A DNA stretch of 64,000 nt from B1SED10-74M sp964458455 (GCA_964458455.1 CAYWIY010000001.1:4024-68023), one strand, 5' to 3'; numbered from the stretch's first letter, positions 9,492 through 17,358 are shown. Translations and numbers: made by a program. Notes: generated by a model not told the origin, from the sequence alone.

Positions 9492-9687
9492 TTTATGCTT
9501 TTCCTCGCTTATTTAATTTTAATATCAACACAAACCCTGGTTGTTATGCTTGCTGTTCTGGCCGGCAGCCAGCATTTATGTGCCCTATTTTGCACGACAG
9601 TGAATAACCCACCAGCCACGGGGGGCGGGATATAATTTCCACCCAGTTATTTTTAGCCCGGTAAATAAAAGCAGTAATCTATTCGCG

Positions 9688-10281
9688 TCACATGCTCCCC
9701 TGGATAAGGCCTTCCCGTCCGGAAAAAGTCCTTTCCTCAGCACCGCTGTAATGCCCGGTGCTGAAGCGCATTTGCACCTGCTTAAGGGCGGCCAGATCAT
9801 GGAGGGGGTTGCCGCGCATGGCAATCAATTCAGGCTTAAGGCCGCACCTGATCGCCCCCATGTCACCGTCAAGGCCTACAATTTGCGCATTAGCGGCAGT
9901 AGCAGCCCTCAGGATAAAGCGGTTTGAAAGCGCGCCCCTGGCATACATAGACATTTCTGCGGTCAGCCCGGCGCCGTGTTTGACTCCCGGCGCGCGCGCA
10001 TCGCTGCCCGCTCCCAGGATAACCCCGCTGTGCAGGGCAAAACGCAGCTTTTCGATGTGTTCCTCACAAATCTTTTCAAGCAAACCGCTGCTCTGGCCAG
10101 ATCCGTCCTTAAACAAGCTATTTGCTGCCCCGGCGGCCACAGGGGAGATGGTGGGCACCCAGGCCACCTGATTTTCTGCCATCAATTGCAGGGTATCTTT
10201 TTCAGCATAGTAGCCGTGCTCGATTGAATCCACCCCGGCCTGGTCAGCTCTTTTTACTGCCGCATCAGAACTGGCATAACG
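9688..10281 (-). pseudogene. 5'-truncated amidohydrolase remnant
   Basis: The minus strand encodes the C-terminal half of an imidazolonepropionase/prolidase-like amidohydrolase. The readable frame begins at 10281 directly after the stop of the small membrane gene (RYASSDAAVKRADQAGVDSIEHG) and ends at 9688. It keeps the fourth metal-region motif (SIEHG) and the GAGSD motif with the metal Asp, but lacks the HxH pair, the carboxylated Lys and the first conserved His, about the first 190 residues of the family. The C-terminus is also aberrant: the usual GTIEPGKYADL loop reads AIRCGLKPEL. It therefore cannot be catalytically active as it stands. Two intact relatives lie at 13659-14882 and 14989-16176, so this looks like a deleted third copy. 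A downstream ATG at 10233 could start a 181-residue protein, but it has no reason to be functional. Confidence 0.8.
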
Positions 10282-10479
10282 TTAAGTTGCGGCCCTGTCC
10301 TCGCCACGTTCCACCAGCATGTAAATAGCCGCTCCGAAAAGTACGAAAGCCATCAGGATTATCCACCCCGTTTTAGAAAGGTATTTAACATTACTGCGCT
10401 GCATAATATCGATTATCGCAAAAGCGATCAATACCAGGTTCAGGATAAGAACGATGGCGATAATAAATAAAATATCCAA
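10282..10479 (-). CDS. Small PLDc_N-like membrane protein
   Basis: A small protein with two predicted membrane helices and a short charged end, of the type called PLD nuclease N-terminal domain proteins (PLDc_N). Seen: hydrophobic residues about 2-20, then an IDIMQRSNVKYLSKTGWI loop with the conserved aromatic, and a second helix (ILMAFVLFGAAIYML) before a basic-acidic tail ending RGEDRAAT. I chose TTG 10479 (65 residues) because GGGAGG lies 10 nt upstream; ATG 10509 would add 10 residues but has no ribosome site. Such proteins are common in Firmicutes with no settled function. It lies 40 nt after the M28 peptidase stop, and its own stop directly abuts the amidohydrolase remnant. Confidence 0.7.
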   Translation of the reverse strand: MDILFIIAIVLILNLVLIAFAIIDIMQRSNVKYLSKTGWIILMAFVLFGAAIYMLVERGEDRAAT

Positions 10480-10519
10480 GGTTTTTTTGCCTCCCTGCGA
10501 GCCTTTCATTTCTAGCGGT

Positions 10520-11737
10520 TTAGCGCCGTTCTGAAAGGCTGATCAGCAGTTCATAAACGGTGCGGGCAACCTCAACTACCTGATCATAATCGATTATTTC
10601 CGGTTTGTCATCAGGTGTATGAGCAATATCAAGCAAATCTTGCATGGCCGTCGAGGTAATGGCCAGTGCAGGGCGGCTGTTGTACAAAAACAGGCCGTGA
10701 TCTCCCTGGTACCAGGGCTCTCCTTCGACAACACTGCTGCTATCAAAAACCTTCCGGGCAGCCGCTGAAACTTCCTCCGGGCAGTCATAGCAGGAGTAGG
10801 CGGCAGAACCGCCCCGGTAACCGGCCCCGTCAATGTTGATGCCCAGGACGATTTGATCAAACCGGTCCAGATTTTCTTCCAGGTAGAGCATTTCACCAGG
10901 GTTTGAATAATAGTCTTCACCGTTTAGGGCCGTCAGCTCCACCATCATCCGGCCGTTGTAACCGGCCAGCATTTCTGCAAGCAAGAGCAGCACAGCTGTG
11001 CCGGTGGCATTGTCAATCGCCCCGGGAGTGCCCTGCTTGCTGTCTATATGGGCTATGATTGCAACCCTTTCAGCTTGATTTTCACCCCTGCGGCCGATGA
11101 CATTATATCCTTTCGAGGGCTTTCTTTGCGTATCGATTTTCAAAAAGACTTCTTGCCCCTGGCTTACAGCAAGGAGCCTTTCTCCTTCGCTGTCGGTCAT
11201 GTAGGCCCCGGGCAGGTTAAAGTCCCCGTCTTCGATTAAAGGAAAAGGATAGACACCCCCGGCTGTTTCCGGGTTACGTGAAGTGGCGGCAAGGACTGCT
11301 ATAAAGCCTCTATTTTCAAGGAGTTCATTAATCCTGCGATGTTCATCAGGATTGTAAAAGGTAAAGTTTTTGGGCATCAGCTGTTCGGCTGCGATTTGCC
11401 CGTGCAGAAAAGCAATATTTCCTTTCGCTACTACCTGTTCCAGCTCTTCAATCGTGGCAGCAGCGCTCAAAGGGGCCTTGATTTCTCCGCCCAGGGTATA
11501 AGGATTGCTGAACACCTGGAAACTTTCATTTCCCACAACTACTTCAGAACCCCGGTCTTCCCAGTCGAAACAATCAAAGCCCGGTGTTTCAACCTGGAAC
11601 CCAAACTCCCGCATAACCCCGGCGGCATAATCCGTCGCCTTCTTATTTCCCGGGCTGCCCACACAGCGTTCACCAATCTCCAGGCACAATTTACTGATAT
11701 GGCGTTCAGTTCCTTTACTGTAGCGCAATTTGCCCAT
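10520..11737 (-). CDS. M28-family zinc aminopeptidase-like protein
   Basis: A cytosolic 405-residue zinc peptidase of family M28 (aminopeptidase Y/S type). Metal and catalytic positions can be followed: the HIDSKQG...PGAIDNATG stretch (His and bridging Asp, about residues 230-250), NGED with the general-base Glu followed by a metal Asp (about 275), an Asp in NIDGAGY (about 300), and the last His in IAHTPDDK (about 380). A PA-type insert of about 100 residues lies before the catalytic core (about 65-190). No signal peptide is visible. I took ATG 11737, the second of two adjacent ATGs, because GGGGAGG lies 7 nt upstream. The gene is divergent from the symporter across a spacer with an extended -10 (TGGTATAAT at 11781-11789) for this gene. 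With the amidohydrolases it suggests peptide use. Confidence 0.88.
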   Translation of the reverse strand: MGKLRYSKGTERHISKLCLEIGERCVGSPGNKKATDYAAGVMREFGFQVETPGFDCFDWEDRGSEVVVGNESFQVFSNPYTLGGEIKAPLSAAATIEELEQVVAKGNIAFLHGQIAAEQLMPKNFTFYNPDEHRRINELLENRGFIAVLAATSRNPETAGGVYPFPLIEDGDFNLPGAYMTDSEGERLLAVSQGQEVFLKIDTQRKPSKGYNVIGRRGENQAERVAIIAHIDSKQGTPGAIDNATGTAVLLLLAEMLAGYNGRMMVELTALNGEDYYSNPGEMLYLEENLDRFDQIVLGINIDGAGYRGGSAAYSCYDCPEEVSAAARKVFDSSSVVEGEPWYQGDHGLFLYNSRPALAITSTAMQDLLDIAHTPDDKPEIIDYDQVVEVARTVYELLISLSERR

Positions 11738-12097
11738 CATTATTCCTCCCCTATTATTCTCAACATCACAGAGCAACGATATTATACCATAAGAATAAAT
11801 GATCAGCGCATTGATGCATTGTGCATTATTGCATCACTAAAATTGACATCCAATCATTATTATGTTAATATTCATCTTAACATAATAAAGCCTTTTCAAA
11901 CCGTAGGGTCTTTCACAATTACAACCTCCATATTGCTTTTAAATTTTATGATTTCTTTATTATAAAGTGGATTAGGTTCTAGCCGATTTCAATATAGCCT
12001 ATCATTCCACTAAGGGGGCGATAAGAATGCTCTAATTTAACCCGGCACGAGATTTGCAACCTCAATCTAATTAATGAATATGAAAGGATGAGACATC
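11738..12097. promoter_or_regulatory. Divergent control region of the peptide island
   Basis: This 360-nt AT-rich spacer lies between the M28 gene and the symporter and holds no ORF. Toward the minus strand it has an extended -10 (TGGTATAAT at 11789-11781) for the M28 gene. Toward the plus strand it has a sigma-54 type promoter at 12043-12058, listed separately. About 210 nt upstream of that promoter is a perfect 7-bp inverted repeat, TGATGCA (11812-11818) and TGCATCA (11830-11836), with GCATT repeated three times inside and beside it. An inverted repeat at this distance is where an enhancer-binding activator of sigma-54 would bind; this reading is inference. Confidence 0.6.
12043..12058 (+). 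promoter_or_regulatory. Sigma-54 (-24/-12) promoter for the symporter
   Basis: The sequence CGGCACGAGATTTGCA has the -24 GG at 12044-12045 and the -12 GC at 12056-12057, exactly 10 nt apart, and agrees with the sigma-54 consensus (GGCACG, then TTGCA). It lies 40 nt before the symporter ATG. No better sigma-70 promoter is seen here. rpoN is present at 33931-35358. No enhancer-binding protein is in the window. Confidence 0.78.
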
Positions 12098-13516
12098 ATG
12101 GAATTTACACCAAGTCCAAGTTTACTGTATTTTGTTATTGCTTATGCTATTATTGTAGCAATTATTGGTTATGTTTGGTCTAGAAAAATTGTTACCACCG
12201 ATGATTTTATGCTGGCAGGCAGATCGTTAGGGCCTATCATCCTGATGGGGACCTTGCTGGCAACCTGGATGGGTAGCGGAACAGTTACCGGTGGACCGAA
12301 TTCAATGGCTTACAGCCACGGTTACTGGGTAGCAGTACTATATGCTACACCGGTGCTAATTGGTATTGCCGTTTTATATTTCCTTTCCAACCGGGTCAGG
12401 TTACTTTCCAAGTACACCATACCCCAGATCCTTGAAATAAAGTACGGTCCTGTGGCAAGAGTGGTGGCTGTAATAATTATCGTTCTTGCTTACCTGGGTA
12501 TAGTTTCTTACCAATTCCAGGGTGTTGCCCTGGTCTTAAATGCGGCCACCGGGCTTGATATGGCCGCAGGGATTTGGATTGCTCTTATACTTATGACATT
12601 TCTTGCCATGATCGGCGGTTTAATGTCAATCGCTCCTTCAGACGCCTTGAGTGCTTTTTTAATGGTAATTGGCCTCATCATTGCAACACCGGTCATGATT
12701 GGCATTGCCGGGGGCTGGGACAACGTTGTAGCCAATGTTCCCGCCCAGCATTTCGAGCTTACTGGAAATATTGATTTTATAACTGTTCTGGGATTATACT
12801 TTCCGATTCTATTCCTGGTCATGGGTGACCAAAACATGTGGCAGCGCATGACTGCTGCCAAAGAAGAAAAAGCAGGCAGAGGCGGTGTTATAGGCTGGTT
12901 CATAGGGGTTGCTGTTGCCATGCCCCTGGTAGGGACAATAGCTCTTTGCAGCAGGGCCATGTTCCCTGAAATCCCCCCCGGACAGGCTTTAATTGCCGCC
13001 ACTACTGTTATGCCGGTATTTGTTGGTGGGGTTTTGTTAGCCGCAGCAACTGCATTTATTTTTACAACCGGTAATTCATTCTTGCTGTCGGCATCTTCCA
13101 ACTTAACTTATGATGTTTACGGACGTATTTTTAACAAGAACGCCACTTCCAAGCAGAACCTCATTTTTACCAGGCTCGCAATTCCCATTATGGCTCTTAT
13201 CGCCTTTGTGTTAATCCAGTTTTTCCCCACCATCCTGGCCGTACAAATGTATTCTTACACTGTTTACGGTGCAGGTATCACACCGGCCCTACTGGGTGCT
13301 GTCTTATGGAAAGGTGTTACTAAGGCCGGGGGTCTATCTTCGATGATAGCCGGTACTGTAGTTACTATTTTTTGGGAAACAATGGATCAACCGTTTGACC
13401 TGGAGGCAGTTATTGTATCCGCACCAGTCGCTATTGTTGTCTTGATCGTAGTCTCTTTACTGACACCGGGGACAAGAACCTCTATTGAAGAAGATGCAAG
13501 TATTAAAAGCGAATAA
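12098..13516 (+). CDS. Sodium:solute symporter (SSS family)
   Basis: A 472-residue membrane protein of the sodium:solute symporter family (LeuT fold, about 13 predicted helices), importing a solute with Na+. Family marks: the N-terminal KIVTTDDFMLAGRSLG motif (about residues 28-43), GTLLATWMGSGTVTGG (about 50-65) in the first unwound helix, and the conserved GDQNMWQRMTAAK (about 240-252) followed by RGGVIGWF. The substrate cannot be read; members near peptidases and amidohydrolases often carry amino acids or small acids. ATG 12098 is preceded by AGGA 9 nt upstream. It is the first gene of the plus-strand half of the island, behind the sigma-54 promoter, and ends 20 nt before a strong hairpin that separates it from the amidohydrolase. 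Confidence 0.9.
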   Translation: MEFTPSPSLLYFVIAYAIIVAIIGYVWSRKIVTTDDFMLAGRSLGPIILMGTLLATWMGSGTVTGGPNSMAYSHGYWVAVLYATPVLIGIAVLYFLSNRVRLLSKYTIPQILEIKYGPVARVVAVIIIVLAYLGIVSYQFQGVALVLNAATGLDMAAGIWIALILMTFLAMIGGLMSIAPSDALSAFLMVIGLIIATPVMIGIAGGWDNVVANVPAQHFELTGNIDFITVLGLYFPILFLVMGDQNMWQRMTAAKEEKAGRGGVIGWFIGVAVAMPLVGTIALCSRAMFPEIPPGQALIAATTVMPVFVGGVLLAAATAFIFTTGNSFLLSASSNLTYDVYGRIFNKNATSKQNLIFTRLAIPIMALIAFVLIQFFPTILAVQMYSYTVYGAGITPALLGAVLWKGVTKAGGLSSMIAGTVVTIFWETMDQPFDLEAVIVSAPVAIVVLIVVSLLTPGTRTSIEEDASIKSE

Positions 13517-13535
13517 TTAAACACGTTAGATTAAT

Positions 13536-13572
13536 AATTACAGGCCCTTCCCATTGGATAGGGCCTGTAATT
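13536..13572 (+). terminator. Hairpin after the symporter
   Basis: A perfect 13-bp inverted repeat (AATTACAGGCCCT and its complement) with an 11-nt loop, 20 nt after the symporter stop. The following TTAAATATTTT is only a weak U-tract, so termination may be partial and allow some read-through into the amidohydrolases. Confidence 0.65.
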
Positions 13573-13658
13573 AAATATTTTCCAGGATCTTAAAATGAAT
13601 ATTTATGATTTAACTTTTGCTGGATCTTACAGCATCTTACTAGTTAGGAGGAAAAATT

Positions 13659-14882
13659 TTGAGTTTACAACTATTTAAAAATGCCACCCTTTTTGATTGC
13701 ACAGGAAATGATCCTGTTTACCCGGGTTGGGTGGTTGTAGAAAACGATCTTATTAAGGAAACCGGCAGCGGGCCGGAACCAAAGTTGAGCGGCGCTGAAG
13801 TGATAGACTGCAACGGAAAAACTCTCATGCCGGGGTTAATTGATGCTCATATCCACGCCTCCCTTTATGCTAACGACATTTCAGAATTACACCGTAAATA
13901 CCTGCCTTCCATGGGCTGCTTTAAAGCGGCAAAAATCCTGGAAGATACTCTCGACCAGGGTTATACTACTGTAAGAGACGCAGGTGGAGCCGATGCAGGT
14001 TTCAGGGATGCACAGGTACAGGGATTAATAAAAGGCCCCAGGATGCAAGTTTGTGGCCGGGTCCTCTCAATGACCGGGGGGCACGCCGATGCCCGTCTTC
14101 CCACTGAGGTTGCCCCTCCTATTGAAACGGGAATGCTTGGAGTAATTGCCGACGGGGTGGAAGAAGTACGCAGGGCTGCCCGGGAACAACTCAGGCAAGG
14201 AGCAGATTACATTAAAATTATGGCCGGTGGTGGATGCGCAAGCCCGGCAGATGAGCCCGATACTGTCCAATATTCTCCTGAGGAAATATCGGCAATAGTG
14301 TATGAAGCAGAGGCAGCCGGCAAGAAAGTGCTTTCCCATAATTATTCAACCCGCAGTATGCAGTTATGTGCAGAATCCGGTGTCTACAGCATTGAGCACG
14401 GCAATTACCTGGATAATGAAACTGCTGCTGTTCTGAAAAAACACGGGTGCTGGCTGGTTCCGACCATGGCCACATATGAAATAATGGCCACCCGCGGTGA
14501 AGAATTTGGAATACCACCCTACTTCCTGCGTAAAATGAGAGAAGTCCAGCAACATTCAGAGCAGGCCCTTTCCATCGCATTCAAAGAAGGTGTTAAAATC
14601 GGTTCCGGTTCAGACATGGTCGGTTCGGGACAGCCATTTAAGGCCCTTGAAATTGAATTAAAAGCCCGGGTAATGGGCTCGATGAAAGCGCTGCTATGCA
14701 CAACCAGGGACAATGCCGAATTAATGGGCCTGTCCGACAGGGTCGGCACTATTGAACCCGGGAAATATGCCGATTTAATCATTGTTGATGGCGATCCCCT
14801 GGAAGATGTCCGCATTCTACAAAATCGAGACAATATCAAGGCTATCGTCCAGGGTGGCTGTTTCATAAAGAACATATTATAA
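13659..14882 (+). CDS. Amidohydrolase-family metal hydrolase (prolidase/imidazolonepropionase-like)
   Basis: A 407-residue cytosolic amidohydrolase with the binuclear-metal (subtype I) signature: HxH in DAHIHASLY (about residues 67-70), the carboxylated Lys in YIKIMAGGG (about 187), His in LSHNYS (about 228), His in IEHGNYL (about 248) and the metal Asp in GSGSDMV (about 323). It ends with the usual composite-sandwich closing strand (GTIEPGKYADLIIVDGDPLED). Characterised members of this branch hydrolyse Xaa-Pro or other N-acyl amino acids and dipeptides, so dipeptidase activity is the best guess, not an established fact. Start is TTG 13659 with AGGAGG about 9 nt upstream. It follows the symporter by 142 nt with a hairpin between and is followed by a terminator and a paralogue of about 30 percent likeness. 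Confidence 0.9.
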   Translation: MSLQLFKNATLFDCTGNDPVYPGWVVVENDLIKETGSGPEPKLSGAEVIDCNGKTLMPGLIDAHIHASLYANDISELHRKYLPSMGCFKAAKILEDTLDQGYTTVRDAGGADAGFRDAQVQGLIKGPRMQVCGRVLSMTGGHADARLPTEVAPPIETGMLGVIADGVEEVRRAAREQLRQGADYIKIMAGGGCASPADEPDTVQYSPEEISAIVYEAEAAGKKVLSHNYSTRSMQLCAESGVYSIEHGNYLDNETAAVLKKHGCWLVPTMATYEIMATRGEEFGIPPYFLRKMREVQQHSEQALSIAFKEGVKIGSGSDMVGSGQPFKALEIELKARVMGSMKALLCTTRDNAELMGLSDRVGTIEPGKYADLIIVDGDPLEDVRILQNRDNIKAIVQGGCFIKNIL

Positions 14883-14888
14883 ATTACA

Positions 14889-14926
14889 AGGACGAGACGG
14901 TAGCTACATTAAGTCTCGTCCTTTTT
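14889..14926 (+). terminator. Rho-independent terminator after first amidohydrolase
   Basis: A 10-bp stem (AGGACGAGAC pairing with GTCTCGTCCT), a 14-nt loop and a run of five T follow the stop by 6 nt. This should end the transcript, so the second amidohydrolase probably has its own promoter. Confidence 0.88.
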
Positions 14927-14988
14927 ATATCTTCTTATCCCTGAATCAATCAGGATCAGCAAAATATTTCTATAATGGGGTATATTTG

Positions 14989-16176
14989 ATGGAAACTCTT
15001 CTCACAGGAATAAATGTTGTAGATGTAAGAAACGGCTCTATCGAAAACAACACCAATCTACTAATTAAGGACCATTACATCGCCGAATACATAAAGGATA
15101 AAAATGACTACCTGGCCAACAACCAGCAAACTAAGGTATTGGACTGCAAAGGTTGTTACGCCATCCCTGGATTGATAGACCTGCATGTTCATCTAATGTG
15201 GAGCGGGGGGACAGATCCCCAGGAAACTGTTGAAAAAGAAGGTCTACAAACAACAATTTTAAGGGCGGCACAAAATGCTTACAAGAATTTATCCTCAGGA
15301 ATTACCACAGTGAGAGACCTGGGCTCTCACGCGAATGCTGCTATAGCGATTAATAAAGCGATTGAAAACGGTTACATAAGCGGCAGCAGGGTAGTTCCAG
15401 CCGGCATGAGCGTCATCATGACCGGTGGACATGACCCTTTTTGGGGCAATGAAGCAGATGGGGTTGATGAGGTAATCAAAGCGGTGCGGAAACAAGTTTT
15501 AGCAGGGGCAAAAGTAATTAAGGTATCAGCAACCGGCGGAGTTTACGGCCGAGCCGAAGGTGAGGAGGTGGAAAATACTGAGCTTACTTTTGAAGAACTT
15601 AAGGCAATAGTACAGGAAAGCCACCGCCTTGGCCTAAAAGTGGCAGCTCATTCTATTTCCTGGCTGGGTATAAAAAATTGTGTAGAAGCAAAAGTAGACA
15701 GCATTGAACACGGCCATTTTTTAACAGAGGAATTATGCGATCAAATGTCTGATAGTGGTTTGGCTTTGGTCCCCACCCTTTACATTTATAAAAAAATAGC
15801 TGAAGGAGTCAACGTTCCTGCTTATGCCACAGAAAAAGCTAAAACTATAACCAGTAAACATAAACAAGCATTTAACCATGCTTTAAACAAAAATGTCCTG
15901 CTCGGTTCAGGATCCGATGCCGGATCGCCGAATCTTCCCCACCCAGCCCTTGTAGATGAACTTGAGTGCATGGTTGAAAGTGGAGCCTCAGAGCTCAAGA
16001 CATTGCAAGCATCCACTGTAGATTCCGCCAGAATTCTTGGTTACGATGACATCCTGGGCCTTGTTGAAAAAGGTAAGCTTGCTGACTTGCTGATAACAAC
16101 CGACAATCCCCTGGATGATATCTCTAACTTGCGAAAAATCAAGTATGTGTTTAAGGAAGGCCAATTGATCAGTTAA
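14989..16176 (+). CDS. Amidohydrolase-family metal hydrolase, second intact copy
   Basis: A 395-residue relative of the preceding amidohydrolase. All metal motifs are kept: HxH in DLHVHLMW (about residues 65-67), carboxylated Lys in VIKVSATGG (about 178), His in AAHSISW (about 218), His in IEHGHFL (about 239) and Asp in GSGSDAGS (about 307); the closing strand reads LGLVEKGKLADLLI. The C-terminal end VFKEGQLIS is normal. Substrate is probably a dipeptide or N-acyl amino acid, by analogy with the branch. ATG 14989 is preferred to TTG 14986 since GGGG is 8 nt from it. A TATAAT at 14971-14976 would put the transcription start only a few nt before the ATG, so any promoter for this gene would give a very short leader. 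The gene ends before a strong bidirectional terminator. Base composition is a little AT-richer than its neighbour. Confidence 0.9.
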   Translation: METLLTGINVVDVRNGSIENNTNLLIKDHYIAEYIKDKNDYLANNQQTKVLDCKGCYAIPGLIDLHVHLMWSGGTDPQETVEKEGLQTTILRAAQNAYKNLSSGITTVRDLGSHANAAIAINKAIENGYISGSRVVPAGMSVIMTGGHDPFWGNEADGVDEVIKAVRKQVLAGAKVIKVSATGGVYGRAEGEEVENTELTFEELKAIVQESHRLGLKVAAHSISWLGIKNCVEAKVDSIEHGHFLTEELCDQMSDSGLALVPTLYIYKKIAEGVNVPAYATEKAKTITSKHKQAFNHALNKNVLLGSGSDAGSPNLPHPALVDELECMVESGASELKTLQASTVDSARILGYDDILGLVEKGKLADLLITTDNPLDDISNLRKIKYVFKEGQLIS

Positions 16177-16212
16177 AGGTCTGAAAAATCTACTTTCCTG
16201 GCTATCATATAG

Positions 16213-16260
16213 AAAGGGTTTTTGTAGTTTCCTTGCAGTTAAAGGAACCAAAAACCCTTT
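16213..16260. terminator. Bidirectional terminator between amidohydrolase and tRNA-Val
   Basis: A 12-bp outer stem (AAAGGGTTTTTG with its complement), with an inner stem of TTTCCTT/AAAGGAA, lies between the plus-strand amidohydrolase and the convergent tRNA-Val. Runs of T on one strand and A on the other suit termination from both sides. Confidence 0.85.
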
Positions 16261-16268
16261 AAATATAG

Positions 16269-16343
16269 TGGTGGGGACGGAGGGTTTTGAACCCACGGCC
16301 TCTTGAATGTGAATCAAGCGCTCTCCCCCTGAGCTACGTCCCC
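16269..16343 (-). tRNA. tRNA-Val (anticodon CAC)
   Basis: The minus strand folds as a cloverleaf: acceptor GGGGACG pairs with CGTCCCC, D-stem GCTC/GAGC, anticodon stem CTTGA/TCAAG around loop TTCACAT giving anticodon CAC (reads GUG, Val), and T-loop TTCAAAA. CCA is encoded at 16269-16271, total 75 nt. The T-stem (GTGGG/CCCTC) has one mismatch. An extended -10 (TGCTATAAT, TATAAT at 16394-16389) about 46 nt upstream is a plausible promoter. Confidence 0.93.
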
Positions 16344-16458
16344 GTATGTTCTTCTATTCATCTATAATTCCATAATATTGCTACAAGCATTATAGCATAC
16401 ATTTTTTATAGGTGAAAACAATTGGATAGATGACTTTTTTGAGCATGGCTGAGACAAA

Positions 16459-17295
16459 TTAATAAACAACATCCTGCACTATATCATTTCCCCGTTGAGA
16501 AAGGCCGTAGCTTTCCAGCTCTTTTTTAATTAGAGCCGGGTCTCCGTAGCCACCTCCAATGCCGTTCAGCCTGGCGGCAACGGTTGAGTCGACCAGGCCT
16601 TCAATATCAGGGTAATAGGCCTTTATTTCAATCGCCAGTTCTTCTACGTTCTGCAGATAATATTTCTGGTGGTAATCTTCAGCCAGGTAGAATTTATCCA
16701 GGGGCTGAACCTCAGTGTGGATTTTTGTACCCAACTGTCGCTCCACTGCTTCTTTACTTTGCCTGGCTGCATCTTCCTGACCTTCATTGTGAAAAAGTAT
16801 TATGGCCATATACTGCCTGGACCAGCTCCTGGAAGCAGGGTTGTGGTTGGCCCAAAATATTTCCAGGATCTCTTCATAGGAGAGCTTATCAGGATCATAA
16901 TCGATTTGAAAAACTTCTGTGTGGTCGCCAAGACGATGATAAGTAGGATTATCGAGGATCCCGCCCGCATAACCAACACGGGTCCTGTATACGCCTTCTA
17001 ACTGCCCGAACCGGGCATCCGGACCCCAAAATCAGCCCAGGCCTAAAGTTGCCGTCTCCAGCTTCAGGGGAACCTGGAGGTCCAGCGGCGGTTTTGAGTC
17101 ATTCAAAAAAGCCTTTTCCTGTTCCATATCATAATTATCCTTTCCATATTCAGATTGGTAGCCAGCTTTGTTGTCATTTCTATTTATAATTGATATACTC
17201 TCGTTTTCGTTATACACGATAATCAAAAACAACACAATCATAACTAAAGCTAGAAAAGGCAGCACACGGTAAATTAGAATTGTTTTTGGAAACAT
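16459..17295 (-). CDS. msrA: Peptide-methionine (S)-S-oxide reductase, selenocysteine-containing and membrane-anchored
   Basis: MsrA reduces methionine-S-sulfoxide in proteins back to methionine. Here the catalytic position of the family motif GCFWGPE is encoded by TGA (17032-17034): the frame reads ...TATLGLG-TGA-FWGPDARFGQLEGVYR and then runs without a stop to 16459, through the usual RVGYAGG, NPTYH, DHTEVFQ, SWSRQYM and AEDYHQKYY motifs. I infer selenocysteine at residue 88 of a 278-residue protein; a hairpin placed like a bacterial SECIS follows the TGA. The alternative, a nonsense mutation, is less likely because the rest of the frame is perfectly conserved. An N-terminal segment of about 75 residues, hydrophobic at about 5-27, replaces the usual short start and would anchor the enzyme in the membrane. 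ATG 17295 is chosen because AGGA lies 6 nt upstream; an in-frame start 27 nt earlier exists. Selenoprotein MsrA is known from a few Clostridia and algae. Confidence 0.88.
16980..17034 (-). promoter_or_regulatory. Predicted bacterial SECIS element in msrA
   Basis: On the minus strand, UGA (17034-17032) is followed after 15 nt by GCCCGGUUCGGGC (17016-17004). It can fold as a 4-bp stem GCCC/GGGC with loop GGUUC, so the loop Gs come about 19 nt after the UGA, within the spacing used by bacterial SECIS. A second stem, GGGTCC (17026-17021) with GGACCC (16985-16980), could enclose it, with a large internal loop. Binding by SelB is inferred; no selenocysteine machinery gene lies in the window. Confidence 0.6.
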
Positions 17296-17358
17296 AAGAA
17301 ATCCTTTCCATGGCTGGCTCAACTAAACTGTGCCTCTTATAACCAGCCAGTTGTTAGC

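Noticed and set aside
9585..9824. A 79-residue minus-strand ORF at the 3' end of the amidohydrolase remnant
   Set aside because: It lies in another frame of the remnant and shows no family features.
17032..17034. The TGA in msrA as an ordinary stop, leaving two separate small proteins
   Set aside because: The downstream frame carries the complete MsrA body with no good start until an internal Met, and the TGA replaces exactly the catalytic Cys.
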